DNA of 64,000 nt from the NCBI GenBank assembly GCA_028571685.1, contig CM053143.1:53685208-53749207 (forward strand), written 5' to 3'. Within the stretch, counting starts at the first letter, position 1. Every line of letters starts with the position of its first letter. This stretch comes from Heterohyrax brucei. Its lineage: Eukaryota; Chordata; Mammalia; Hyracoidea; Procaviidae. A program made the translations under genes and the position numbers. This document shows positions 22,729-33,346 of this stretch, piece by piece. The notes beneath the pieces were generated by a model, which was given only the letters and a program-made list of their open reading frames with translations, was not told the DNA's origin and did not search any database.

Positions 22729-22915
22729 AGTTCCTGAGGGGTGTAGAAGGTCAGTGTACTCTGCTGCTAACCAAAGAAGTGGAGATTTGACCCATTGAGA
22801 GGCACCTCAGGGGGAAAAAAAAATTGTCTAGAGATCTATTTTGAAAAGTCAGCTATTGGAAACCCTTTGGACATAGTTCTATTCCTAATCACATGAAGTA
22901 ACCATGTGCTGAAAT
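22729..22915 (+). repeat. AfroSINE, long variant, degraded
   Basis: The order TTCCTGAGGGGTGTAGAAGG, GCTGCTAACCAAAGAAGTGG, a GAGATCTATTTTGAAAAGTC extension and GGAAACCCTTTGGACATAG supports an old copy. Confidence 0.6.
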
Positions 22916-23261
22916 TTATTTGATAACCAAAATAAATAAACAAATAAAAGATAAAAAGGAAGGTGATAAAAAAATAATTTAAGTGCCACAACCTTCAAAG
23001 GACTCCGTGGAAAAACAATACTTGGAAATCTGTTTATCTGGTAATGAACTCTTCCAAATTTCATGACACTAGAATTTGATTTCATAGTTTAAACATGCAA
23101 ACTGCTAAACTGAAGAGTCAAGTTTATTTATCTAATAAAAATAAATTACCAAATATTTACTGACCATCTCACTTGGGGATATCCCTCTTTTAATAATTAA
23201 TGAATTGTACAGATGTATACTCTTACAGCAGACTGCAATATTCTTGAGATTAGAACAGTAT
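22916..23261. other. Unassigned noncoding DNA
   Basis: AT-rich with an AAATAAATAAACAAATAAA run near 22930. Nothing else was recognised. Confidence 0.45.
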
Positions 23262-23706
23262 TGTCCTAGTCACTGAGTACTACTCTAACGGAAAATACCA
23301 CGAGTGGAAGGTTTCATGAGGAGAAGCTTTTATTGTCACAGTCCGGTAAGCCACAAATCCATTAACAAGATACAATTCCATTCAGAATAAGAAATCAGTC
23401 CAGTAGGCTAAGTCCACATCCCGTGACAGCATCTCGGCACAGGAACCTTGGATCCAGAGGATGTGCTCTGCTCTCTGTGCTTCTCTTTCGGTGGTATGAG
23501 ACTCCCAACTTCCTCAGCTCACTTCTCTCCCTTATATTTCACAAGCTTGAATCCTGCCTCACTATCACAATTGCAAACCATTCTCCATCATCAATATCAC
23601 AGAGGCAGGATTCACAGCACATGGGAGGAAGGGCACCATATTAGAACTCCTAACCAAGTCAAATCAACACATACATTTTTTGGGGAACACAAATGAATCC
23701 ATGACA
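23262..23706 (-). mobile_element. Solo LTR, ERVL-MaLR-like, antisense, with 5-bp target duplication
   Basis: On the window strand it starts TGTCCTAGTCACTGAG and ends AATCCATGACA, with TG/CA termini. It is flanked by AGTAT at 23257-23261 and again at 23707-23711, the 5-bp duplication expected for this class. No internal region is present, which is the usual outcome of recombination between two LTRs. Overlapping open frames (23423-23644, 23448-23696) are accidental. Matching duplications suggest moderate age. Confidence 0.85.
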
Positions 23707-23831
23707 AGTATCTTTTTCATTTGTAGAATCACCACAGAACTTGCCTTGGAAGAAGTCTGAAAATACTGACTTGTTAGTTCTTCCTGTGTGTGTTGCATGG
23801 CTTTCAGTTTTAGTTAAATAAAATCAAGTCA

Positions 23832-24554
23832 CCAGGTTATGTTTCCTGAAATCATCGTTGTTCTTTATCATTGCGTAGTGCTCCATTGAGTATATATACC
23901 ATAGTTTACCTATCCATTCTTCTATTGTTGGGCATCTGGGTTGATTCCATCTTTTTGCTATTGTGGACAGTGCTACAATAAACATTCTTGTGCATGTGTC
24001 CATTGGTGTGAAAGGCCTTGATTCTGTAGGATATATTCCAAATAGTGGAATTACTGGATCAAATGGTATATCAATATCCATTTTTTTAAGGAAGCTCCAG
24101 ATTGCTTTCCAAAGAGGCTGAAACATTTTGCAACCTCACCAACAGTTTAGGAGGGTTCCACTTTCTCCACAGCCTCTCCAGCATTTGTTGTTTTGTGTTT
24201 TCTGGATCATGGCTAACCTTGTTGGGGTGAGATGTATCTTATTGTCGTCTTGATTTGAATTTCTTTAATAACTAAAGATTGTGAACATGTCCGCATGTGT
24301 TTTTTGACTGTCTGGATCTCCTCTTTAGTGAAATGTCTGTCTATCTCTTTGCCCATCGCTTCTAGCTGGAGAAAGGAGAGTGGGTGGAGAGGAGGGGAAA
24401 GGAGACTGGTAGGAGGATGAGACATGTATGGAGCAGAGAGGAGTAGTGTGCTGTCACCAGACAGGGAGAGCAGTGGAAGCTGCATATAGGAGGGCATGTA
24501 AATTTATATGGGAAGGTACATTTTCACTCATTCATATTAAATAAAATAAAAAAT
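23832..24554 (+). mobile_element. L1 LINE with 5' inversion (twin priming), target duplication 11 bp
   Basis: The right part (24362-24554) is an L1 3' UTR end in plus orientation with GGAGGATGAGACATGTATGG, AGAGGAGTAGTGTGCTGTCA and an A-rich tail. The left part (23832-24361) is the ORF2 C-terminal region in minus orientation; its frame 23824-24126 includes TIEEWIGKLWYIYSMEHYAMIKNN, trimmed here to the recognisable core MEHYAMIKNN. Both are enclosed by AAATCAAGTCA at 23821-23831 and 24555-24565. This shows one insertion event with an inverted 5' segment, the known outcome of twin priming. ORF2 upstream of this part and most of the 3' UTR were not copied or were lost at the inversion joint. Confidence 0.85.
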
Positions 24555-24667
24555 AAATCAAGTCATTTGATTGATTCTACTTATAAGAACACCTCGGAAC
24601 ACACATCTGCCAAAATATATTCTAACTTCAGTGTACAGAAGATACAAAGCTTTTTATTTTATTTTTA

Positions 24668-25267
24668 TGTTTGGTTATCTAGTGTTTCTGTAACAAAAAC
24701 TTCCTCTCTCTTGGCTGGCTTTGGGGAAATTCCTTGTCATCAATCTTCCCTGGTCTAGGAGATTCTCAGCACAAGGAACACAGGATAAAGGATATACTCT
24801 GCTCCTGGCTCATTTGGCTGGGTAGTTATTGGATCCCTCTCTTCTCTGCTTGTTTCTCTTTCAAATCTTGAAAGAGATTGATTGACTCAAGGCACAACCT
24901 AATTATGTAGATTGAGTACTGAGCCATTAACATAACTGTGCCTAATCCTGGTTCATTAACATCTTCTTCTTGTTAAGTGCTGTCCAGTCAGTTCTAACTC
25001 ACGGGGTCTGTACAGGATAGAGTAGAACTTCCCCATATGGTTTCCAAGAAGCACCTGGTAGATTTAAACTGCTGATCTTTTGGTTAGCAGCAGAACTCTT
25101 AATCACTCTTCTCCCAGAGCAACAGTAACATCATAGATGTTAGGAATTACAACACATAGGATAATTACATCAGCTCACGAAGTGCTGGACAACAACATAG
25201 TACTGGGAATCTTGGCCTAGACAAGTTTACACACATTTCTGGGGGAGACACAATTCAGTCCATAACA
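24668..25267 (-). mobile_element. LTR, ERVL-MaLR-like, antisense, carrying a SINE
   Basis: On the window strand TGTTTGGTTATCTAGTGTTT starts the element and ACACAATTCAGTCCATAACA ends it. Internal blocks such as ATTGACTCAAGGCACAACCT and CATTAACATAACTGTGCC match the family seen at 46257. Part of the early region is missing compared with that copy. An AfroSINE lies inside at 24963-25125, so the LTR is older than that SINE. Confidence 0.75.
24963..25125 (-). repeat. AfroSINE inserted in an LTR
   Basis: Minus-strand copy with CCAGTCAGTTCTAACTCACG, AGAACTTCCCCATATGGTTT and GGTTAGCAGCAGAACTCTTA. The LTR sequence AACATC continues on both sides. Confidence 0.9.
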
Positions 25268-25610
25268 CTGGCTTTTATTAAGAGAAAAGAAAGAAAGCAA
25301 ATGACATTAGGCTATATTTGGAACTAGCTTTGATATTAACATGGTGTGTGAATGTATACCATTCGCTTAATTTTGCTTCTGTTTTCTGAACTCTAAAATG
25401 AAACATGAGAGAGGAAGTTTTCCAAGGCCATAGAGTTTATTATCACATGTTGATATATGTAACCATTTAATCCTATCTAGAGAGGAGACATTTTGGCCCT
25501 CAAGTCTATACCAGTACAGTCAAATCTAACAAGGGTTTGTGTTGACTTTTAAGTAGGCTAAGTTAAGGATTTGCTGTATGTGAAAAATTGAGAGAATGCC
25601 AGTTAAAACA
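25268..25610. other. Unassigned noncoding DNA
   Basis: Sequence between the LTR and the tetranucleotide array; no element recognised. Confidence 0.45.
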
Positions 25611-25968
25611 ACCCACCCACCCATCCACCCATCCACCCACCCACCCACCAACCAACCAACCAACCAACCAACCAACCAACCAACCAACCAACCAACCAAC
25701 CAACCAACCAACCAACCAACCAACCAACCAACCAACCAACCAACCAACCAACCAACCAACCAACCAACCAACCAACCAACCAACCAACCAACCAACCAAC
25801 CAACCAACCAACCAACCAACCAACCAACCAACCAACCAACCAACCAACCAACCAACCAACCAACCAACCAACCAACCAACCAACCAACCAACCAACCAAC
25901 CAACCAACCAACCAACCAACCAACCAACCAACCAACCAACCAACCAACCAACCAACCCACCCACCCAA
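25611..25968. repeat. (CCAA)n tetranucleotide array with (CCAC)n borders
   Basis: From about 25648 to 25957 the unit CCAA repeats without a visible interruption, about 77 copies. CCAC/CCATCCAC units lie on the left (25611-25647) and CCAC units on the right (25955-25968). Because the period is four, every frame is open and the array produces long PTNQ (plus) or VGWL (minus) ORFs. None is a gene: there is no initiation context or flanking coding sequence. The variant units at both edges look like the older, interrupted parts of the array. Confidence 0.98.
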
Positions 25969-26722
25969 TCACCAAATCATTTTTCCTACCAGTTACCTTC
26001 ACAAGACTAAGAAATCAATGTGTGTCTACAGAACACAGTCTCATAGCATCCTCAGGCCTATAGGAACAAAAGAATACCTCTAGCATCCTTGAAGAAAACC
26101 AAAGATACAAAGCAACACAGGTTCTTAGTTTTTCGGTTTGTGTTGTTTCGTATTATGCCTGTTTGTGTACACGTGAACATTCCCCACCAACAGTGAGGCT
26201 ATTGTATTTAAGATAAAAAAATGATGTGACATAAAGAAAGAATTGTCGTACCTTACTTGAAACCTGAGCTGTAGGTGACTCTAAATTGTTAATAAGCCAA
26301 CCAAAAACATTTCATAGGATGAACTAATATAAACATTAGTCTTCAAATCCTGGTATACCTGAACCATATTATAAAGTCATAATAAACAAGTCTGCATGGA
26401 GAGTTTTGGCTTCAAATTAATAATATTCTAAAAATTGTGTAGCTCTTAGTATGTGAATTCAGTGATGAGGACTTTCTCTTCTGACTTTGTAATGCTGTCA
26501 AAATGAGTAAGTCATTATTTTCCTTTTTTTAAAGCTTTTTCTTCTCTGTGATAAAGCTTACATTATAGAAATAGGGGCTCCTTGAAACTTTTCTAGATTT
26601 ATTTTTAAATGTCATTTAGAATTGTATTTTTAAATTTAATCTTATTTAATAACGGCAAACAAAAAAAGGAGTATTTACTTCCTTCATTTTCTTCTCAAAT
26701 TTCTTTCTTTTCTAGTAGTTCC
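25969..26722. other. Unassigned noncoding DNA
   Basis: No named repeat. A T-rich stretch at 26520-26535 is the only feature noted. Confidence 0.45.
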
Positions 26723-26885
26723 ATGGAAACTGTGGTGCTGCAGTGGTTACATGCTACAACTGCTAACCGAAAGGTGAGCAGTTCAAATCTGCTGGATGCT
26801 CCATGGAAGCTATGGGGCAGTTCTACTCTGTCCCATAGGATCTCTGTGAGTCGGCATTGACTCAGCAGCACTGAGTTTTTGGGTT
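26723..26885 (+). repeat. AfroSINE
   Basis: Nearly complete plus-strand copy: AACTGTGGTGCTGCAGTGGT, CTGCTAACCGAAAGGTGAGC, GGGGCAGTTCTACTCTGTCC and GTGAGTCGGCATTGACTCAG. One of the better preserved copies in the window. The ORF 26609-26860 overlaps it and is accidental. Confidence 0.95.
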
Positions 26886-26996
26886 AGTAATTCTTCAAAA
26901 AAATGTCATACTAGTCTTTCACTTCCAGGGCTTTATCCCTGTGGTGATGAACACTTGCTAATCATTCTCAAACCATTAAAGACAACTGATTTGCCT

Positions 26997-27095
26997 AAAA
27001 CCAAATCAAATCCACTGCCATGGAGCTGAAACTGACTCATAGTGACCCTACAGGACAGACAAGAGCTGTCTCATGGGGTTTCCAAGTCTGTAGTC
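26997..27095 (-). repeat. AfroSINE, 5'-truncated
   Basis: Only the 3' part is present, from an AAAACCAAATCAAATCC tail through ACTGACTCATAGTGACCC to GGGGTTTCCAAG. The tRNA-like head is absent. Confidence 0.85.
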
Positions 27096-27987
27096 TGTGG
27101 AAGCAAATTGCCATATTTTTCTCCTGGATTTGCCTAAAGGATATACAACTCTTCCTCTCCCATGTAGTGAGTAACAGCATTGTTGATAATAAATGTGTGC
27201 ATATAAACTACATCTCCCTTGCAACTTCTGTCTCTGCCCACCAAACTGTGTACATCTTGGTGATTTCAATTCAACAAATTTTCAAGGCCAAATTGAACAC
27301 ACAACCAAAGTCCAACCTCAAGATCTGTCACGGTTTCTGTTCAACACATTAATGAGGCTTTTTGTTTCTTTGTCATTTCAAATGAAGCACTGGTTTTCCC
27401 AGAAGTTGTTTTACTCATTACAGTCCTTGGTGAACCAGAAAGCAGAGAGCGGTATATGATCAGATTCTCATTTATACATTATTAGATATGTGTTATCTGG
27501 GGAACAATAAAAGGTAAGCCTTTTCCCGTATCTTTTTTTCCATTAAATATTCTCTTTAATCATCCTTACACCTTGCACACGTTCTGCTACATAAGGAATT
27601 TTAGTTGGTTTTCATAGCCTTAAAACACTTTCACATTTTGCATCTAGAGAATGATAGAAAGGATAAATTATTTACAAAGTCCATAGAATCATGTGATTTT
27701 AAACTTGGGACCACATTCTTAATTAGATACTCAAGAAAATTCTACCTATGCAATTTGCTTCATCCAGAACAAGACGAAACACTCTTCTAAGTCTAATTCT
27801 AACACTTGGCTGAGAAAACTGAAATAATAATGGGTAATATTCTGTTTAAAATAGTATTTCAGTTATTTGCTTTAACAAGTCTTGATAGCTTAGTCTATAA
27901 TTGTTTACAGATTCAATTAATTAGCTATATTAAGTAGGTGTACTTTATTATTCATTGCAACGTTCTGCACTGTAGCACAGTGAAATG
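27096..27987. other. Unassigned noncoding DNA
   Basis: Four small ORFs overlap here (27020-27352 and 27193-27459 plus, 27048-27269 minus, 27605-27790 plus). They show no domains, and two begin in the SINE fragment. They are not considered genes. Confidence 0.4.
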
Positions 27988-28145
27988 AAAAACTCAGTGC
28001 CACAGGGTCGATGCCGACTTGCAGAGACCCTATAGGACACAGCAGAACTTCCCCATAGAGTTTCCAAGGAGTGCCCGGCAGATTTGAACTGTCAACCTTT
28101 TTCAGTTAGCAGTAGTAATACTTAACCACTACACTACCAGAGTTT
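27988..28145 (-). repeat. AfroSINE
   Basis: Minus-strand copy with AGTGCCACAGGGTCGATGCC, AGAACTTCCCCATAGAGTTT and ACTTAACCACTACACTACCA. Confidence 0.9.
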
Positions 28146-28624
28146 TCATAGAACTACTAGAAAGAAATAAAGTTGAGAGGAAATTGAAGCAGTTAAATAC
28201 GCTTTTCGTTTGTTTGTTGTCATTAAATAAGATTAAATTTGAAAATATAATACTAAAGGATATTGCAAATTAAAAATTTAGTCAGTGTTCTGCTTTTGGG
28301 TTTTGTAATTTTTGTATTTTGTTTTGTTTTCCTTCTTTGTGTGTTCATCGAAATTATTTTTCTACTGTTTCTTTGTTAGATATATTAGAGTATTAACGAG
28401 CAGTAATGAACTATGGAAGGAAGAGTGATGATTTTGAGAGAGGGGAGCAGGCGTGGTGAGGTCCTACATCTTCCTTTCTGAGTCCACTCATCCCAGCCAC
28501 ACAATGGAATCGATTCTGTTCATGTCAGCTCACTCCAGAACTATTCAGGGTTGGACTTGACACCATCTCTAAAGCTCATGCAATAATGTAAAAGCCCAAA
28601 AAATTCTCAGGGCTTTTCTAGTTT
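28146..28624. other. Unassigned noncoding DNA
   Basis: No element recognised; T-rich at 28290-28345. Confidence 0.45.
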
Positions 28625-28848
28625 GGGAGTACCCGGGTGGTCCAAATGCTAACACATTCAACTGCTAACCAGAAGCTGAGGATTTGAATTCACCCAGTGG
28701 TGTCTCAGAAGAAAATTCGGACATTTTACTTCTGAAAAATCAGCTGCCACTTCCAAAAATCAGCCGCTGTAAAATTCTAAAGATCATAGTTCTACACTTA
28801 TTTACACAGGGCCACGATGAGTTGGAATTGACTCTGTGGCAACCAGTG
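28625..28848 (+). repeat. AfroSINE, long variant
   Basis: Plus-strand long form. The head is GGGAGTACCCGGGTGGTCC, the extension has been partly duplicated or expanded (ATCAGCTGCCACTTCC then ATCAGCCGCTGT), and the tail is GATGAGTTGGAATTGACTCT. The ORF 28684-28908 crosses it by chance. Confidence 0.8.
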
Positions 28849-29035
28849 TTTTTTTCCTATTTCCACCAGAAGACTCTACTGCTCTCAGATGACCTGGATA
28901 AGCCCTAGCTGGGATCCTGCTCCTCCTTTTCCTCAAAACCTTGGCACCAGTGCATTTAGAATTCATCATTTCCCCATTAAATTCAGGTTCAAAACTAGCT
29001 CTGTTTGCCAGGGTCCTAAGTATCTTGGTTATTTA

Positions 29036-29229
29036 TACGTTAATCCAAAATTTAGTGACTCTCCGATTTTAGAGAGCTTAAAAGTCACTGGGGATACTGA
29101 TTAATAATGTAAATCCTGTATCTATCACCGAGATCTGAGGCAGTGTACAGGAACATGTGTTTTGTCTTAGTCTCAGGTGATTCCAATGAAGAGGAAGCTT
29201 TGGAGGACCACACTTTGGAAAACCCTTAT
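29036..29229 (+). mobile_element. MER5A, non-autonomous hAT-Charlie DNA transposon
   Basis: Blocks in consensus order are CCAAAATTTAGTGACTCTCC, GAGAGCTTAAAAGTCACTGG, CTCAGGTGATTCCAATGAAG and GGACCACACTTTGGAAAACC. The last is the characteristic MER5A terminus. It encodes no protein and depended on a hAT transposase. It is an ancient relic shared by placental mammals. The frames 28889-29104 and 29143-29337 cross it and are accidental. Confidence 0.85.
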
Positions 29230-29232
29230 GAA

Positions 29233-29340
29233 GGTATGCCCAACTTCATTTTACAGATAAAAAAGCAGCAGGGACAACATGTTCCCCAGACTGGTAATGA
29301 ACACAGCTCTATTGGGCTCCCAAGTTTATGTTTTTAAAAA
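29233..29340 (+). repeat. MIR SINE remnant
   Basis: CCCAACTTCATTTTACAGAT followed by AAAAAGCAGCAGGGACAAC resembles the MIR core (CCCATTTTACAGATGAGGAA). It directly follows MER5A. Confidence 0.55.
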
Positions 29341-31755
29341 TACGTCACAGGCAGATTTTCCCCATGCTTTGCTTCTGTGTTTTATAATGCTCTTTATTTG
29401 TAAGGGGCTAGTCATCCAGTTATTTATACAGAATTACCTAATCATTCAAACAAATATACTTAATCTACCAAGTGGACTATTAATTTGACTGAGTTGGTCA
29501 ATTATTGAATCTAAGTGTTTGTTGAAATAGCTGTGAGATTGGCAAGGGCAACAGCACTGTAACTTATAACTATAATATTAATTAAGTCAATTAAAGTGCG
29601 CTTACAGACATACAACCCAGAAGAAAATAGTGCATAATGTTGCCATAGGCCAAACAATGATGAAGAACAATAACAGTACATCAAGTCAGGAAATTTTTAA
29701 CAAACCACGTTTTCTTGTTTATCAAGTTTTAACTAACAGTAGATATATTTTATATCTCTCAAACTACCAAATTTAAAGCTTATGCTCATTGAATATCACT
29801 TTCTACAATTCATCTCCCTCCAACTCTTTGACAGTGCAGAATCAAGAAAATTCTAACCACAGACCAAAAACAGAAACATTTCTGGTTAGAGAGTGTATTA
29901 GGATATTAAAGTCATTATGATCTCATAAATGAGAAATGCATTTATACAAGTTCAAGTTTATCTTTCTGCTTTGGTTTTGGAATAGACATGTTGACTGAAT
30001 CAGACCTCTGTGCTTGCTTAGAGATTAGAGCTAATGAGCTTCAGGAAGCTCCTAAGTACTTGATAATCTCTCCTAAACTAAAATAAATTTCTCTATTTCG
30101 TTATAATCAGTTGCACATAATGTGTAATACTGTATTTTTATTTGCTTTTTTACTATATATTTGAACATAAAATGAACTCTATTTCGTGATAGAAATCTTT
30201 TTAAATGAGGAAATATTTGGGGAAATTATCTACATTAAATTTTCCAAAAGTACAATGCCATTTCCCTACAGCTTAAAACATAGAAGCACACAACTTGGAA
30301 GGTATAAATGGGAATCTCTGTTCTGCTTCACAGAGTGACTTGTTCAGCAATATGGGCTTAATGATTATTTTTGTGTTAATAAACTAGGATCTAAGAAAAT
30401 AGCTATTTCCATTTTACTGATAACATTTTCCTTGAAAAACAAAGTATTAGTGGTCAGTAAAATAATTTTGTTTTTGTTCATTTTGACTCTTGGCACTCAT
30501 CGCATTTATTTCAATCAGTTTAATACAAGTTTAGTCTGAGCCCAACTAGATCCTTTTTTCTTTTAACCTTGGGCTATACACAATCTGAGATCATGAGCTG
30601 GGTTTAACAAGCATATTTAAGAGAAGTTAAAAAAAGTGTATTACTTTTCCCTTACTTGTCTGTGCTGCCAAAATCTGTTGTTATTTGGCCAACAGTCTGC
30701 AAAATGGATGTACTTATTTGTGATGTCATGCTTTGGGCCACTGTGACACAGTTTTTAATCTAAGCCTTTCTTCAGGAAAGCTGTAAAATGAAAAACTTAG
30801 TTTGTTGATCATTTAGTTCTGTAATTTTTAAATAATTGAATTTTACTTGATTTCAAGTTACGCCTTTCTGAGAATATAATCTGTCTTAATACTTTTAAGC
30901 TTAATTCCATTTATTCTTTACGTTCATGCTCTTGGTATTTTATGTATATTTATATATGTATTTTTTCCTTTTGGCACTTTTCCACTTAAATTTAAGACAC
31001 TGGAGCAAAGACCCTGTTCTCAAAATGTGTACATTGCCTTCCAGATGATAATCTGGTTAAAAGTTAAAGTGCTTTTATGTATAGTGTGACTGTAGAAGTG
31101 TTTATAGTCATACATTTTATTGTATTGTAAATGCTCTTTTAGCATTCTGTGATTTTTTTAATGCTAGACATTTTCTTCGTAAAATTGGATTAGATTTAAA
31201 TGTAAACTGTTTTCTATTAGATCAAAGAAAAGAATGGAACATATGATAAACATTCCATCTGGTGAGCACTGAAAGAATTGCAAGTAATTTGCAAGCCATC
31301 TAAGCAGAATTAAGGAACAAGCAAGACTGAAAACATGCACTTGTATAGGGTAAATACAGTTAAATAAAATACACTGTCTCCCCAATATTTTTTTTTTGTA
31401 TCAGGAGAGATTTTCCTCATATTCTTATCCACCCCAGAATGTAACTCTCACTCTCAGGACTAATTGTTTTTATTCTATTTCATGTAATTTCTCTCTTAAA
31501 TTGTTATTTTGGCAAAAAATTAAATTTTCTTAAATGTATATGTAGTTTAAAGGCTTAAAACCATAGTCTTTCTTCAAAAATAAACAAACAAAAACCATCT
31601 AATGATCCACTTCTTTCCACAGTCAACTACTTCTAAGAATATTAGATGTTGCAATGGTTAATCACTGTATCTTTACATCAAATAATACATTCATATTGCT
31701 CCTTATTGATTTTTCACCTTTTGATACTGCGTTTTATTTTCACCTATGAGAGCTA
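29341..31755. other. Longest repeat-free interval, unassigned
   Basis: About 2.4 kb in which I recognise no transposable element, SINE or LTR, against an average of one every few hundred bases elsewhere. No exon-like ORF with splice signals was noted. The ORF at 31164-31385 (minus) has no domain. Confidence 0.4.
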
Positions 31756-32225
31756 GCCACCACACATCTGTCAGTTTTTCATACTGTGGTGGGTTACATG
31801 TTACTATGATTCTGGAAGATATGCTACTGATAATTCAAATACCAGCATGGTCATCCATGGATGGACAAGTTTTAGTAGTTTGTGGGCTAAAACAAGCTAG
31901 AAACAAAGGCCCGGCAGTCTACTTCTGTCAAGTCGCTACTTACAGATTATAACCAAACCTTGTCTGACTTGCTTATTTTATACACGTCATAAAGAGGGAT
32001 CAATTGCTGTGTAGGAAATCATGTGTTGGTAAAGTAGAGGGCAAATGAAGGCATAGGAGAACCTCAGTGAGATGGATTGGCATGAAAGTCACAAAAATGG
32101 ACTTCAAAAATAGCTGGCTATTTTGAGCATGACACCACAGGACCAAACAGAGTTCTAGTTCTATTCTGTTTTATGTAAGGGTGCCGTGAGTCAGAGTAGA
32201 CTTGATGGCAACCACAAAAGCAACG
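31756..32225 (+). mobile_element. Internally deleted RTE element (non-autonomous, SINE-like)
   Basis: The start CCACCACACATCTGTCAGTT is the RTE 5' end, as at 10373 on the other strand. About 210 bp of 5' region follow, including AGCTAGAAACAAAGGCCCGG. At about 31965 the sequence jumps to the C-terminal/3' part: TACACGTCATAAAGAGGGAT, TTGGTAAAGTAGAGGGCAAA, CCTCAGTGAGATGGATTGGC and the tail CGTGAGTCAGAGTAGACTTG. Endonuclease and reverse-transcriptase coding regions are absent. It is about 470 bp, retains both RTE ends, and could have been mobilised in trans by RTE proteins. A later deletion of a full-length copy is the alternative. Confidence 0.7.
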
Positions 32226-32256
32226 TGGCAGGTGGGGACTTAGCTTTCTTCCTCAC

Positions 32257-32452
32257 AATGCACATTGCCCTTGAGTTGATTTTGACTCACAGAAGCACTG
32301 TAGTACAGAGTAGAGCTGCTCCATGGTGTTTCCAACACTGTAACCTTACAGAAGTGACTGTCCCATCTTTCACCCACAGAGTGGTTGGTGGGTTCGAACT
32401 GTCAGCTCTTTGGTTAGCAGCCAAGTGCTTAACCACTGCACCTCAGAGCTGG
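32257..32452 (-). repeat. AfroSINE, long variant
   Basis: Minus-strand long copy with TTGAGTTGATTTTGACTCAC, CACTGTAACCTTACAGAAGT and GTTAGCAGCCAAGTGCTTAA. Confidence 0.9.
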
Positions 32453-32463
32453 CATGTTAAACT

Positions 32464-32624
32464 CAAACCAAACCCAGTGCTGCAGAATTGATTCCAATTC
32501 ATAGAAACCCTATAAGACAAAGTAGAACAGCTGCATAGCATTTCCAAGGAGTGTCTGGTGGATCTGAACAGCCGAGTTCATGTGTATCAGACATGACACT
32601 TAACCACTATGATATCAGATTTTC
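32464..32624 (-). repeat. AfroSINE
   Basis: A second minus-strand copy 11 bp further on: CAAACCCAGTGCTGCAGAA, ATAGAAACCCTATAAGACAA and CACTTAACCACTATGATATC. Confidence 0.85.
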
Positions 32625-32869
32625 CAGCACCTTAGTACTCCATATTTATTTGTGTTCAGCGGCTTATGTACATTCCTACTAAAGTTTAAAGTTTGGCTTT
32701 TTTAATGAGTTTCATCAAGTTAGTCTTTTCAAATGATTTCAACAATAAGAATGTAACCAATATGATTTCTGTCTCCATAAATATGAACATTATTATAATA
32801 AAATTTCACATAGTCATCCACCTTGACATAACAGAGTAATGTAACACCTTCTGTTATAATGTAGTTGGA

Positions 32870-33022
32870 AATTCTCAATGAGATGGATTGGTGTAATAGC
32901 TACAGCAATGGACTAACACAAGCTAGTGATCATAACGATGGTCCAGGACCAGGCAACAGTTCCCTCTGTTCGTGTAAAAATGCCATGAGTTGAAGCTGAC
33001 TCAGTGTCAACTAACAGAGACA
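32870..33022 (+). mobile_element. RTE LINE, 3' terminal fragment
   Basis: TCAATGAGATGGATTGGTGT, ATGGTCCAGGACCAGGCAAC and GCCATGAGTTGAAGCTGACT are the last part of RTE, in plus orientation. It was 5'-truncated on insertion. Confidence 0.8.
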
Positions 33023-33308
33023 ATAACTCCTTCAGCGTTTAATCTAACACATAATTTAGGGTCTTTAAAGCTTGTGAGCATCCAGCTGAGATACCCTACT
33101 AGTCCCACTCCACCAAGAGAAAGTGGGAATGAAGAAAAACAAAGACAAGAGAAACATTAGTGCAAACGGCTAATAGACCACATCTACCACAACCTCTACC
33201 AGACTAAGTCCAAAGCAACTAGATAGTGCCTGGCTACAGCCATTAATTGCTCTGACAGGGATCACAATAGACAATACAGGACATAGTATGAGAAAAATAC
33301 AGAACAAA

Positions 33309-33346
<38 letters not shown>

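Noticed and set aside
25611-25968. Regular repeats considered as a CRISPR-like or minisatellite array
   Set aside because: The period is four bases with no spacers, and the surroundings are mammalian, so it is a plain microsatellite.
25526-26063. Five long ORFs (121-158 codons) with PTNQ or VGWL repeats
   Set aside because: They are translations of the CCAA tetranucleotide array, which is open in every frame. No domain, start context or flanking coding sequence supports a protein.
29143-29337. ORF with an acidic SNEEEALEDHTLENPYEG stretch that looks coding
   Set aside because: The underlying DNA is MER5A followed by a MIR core, so the peptide is an accident.
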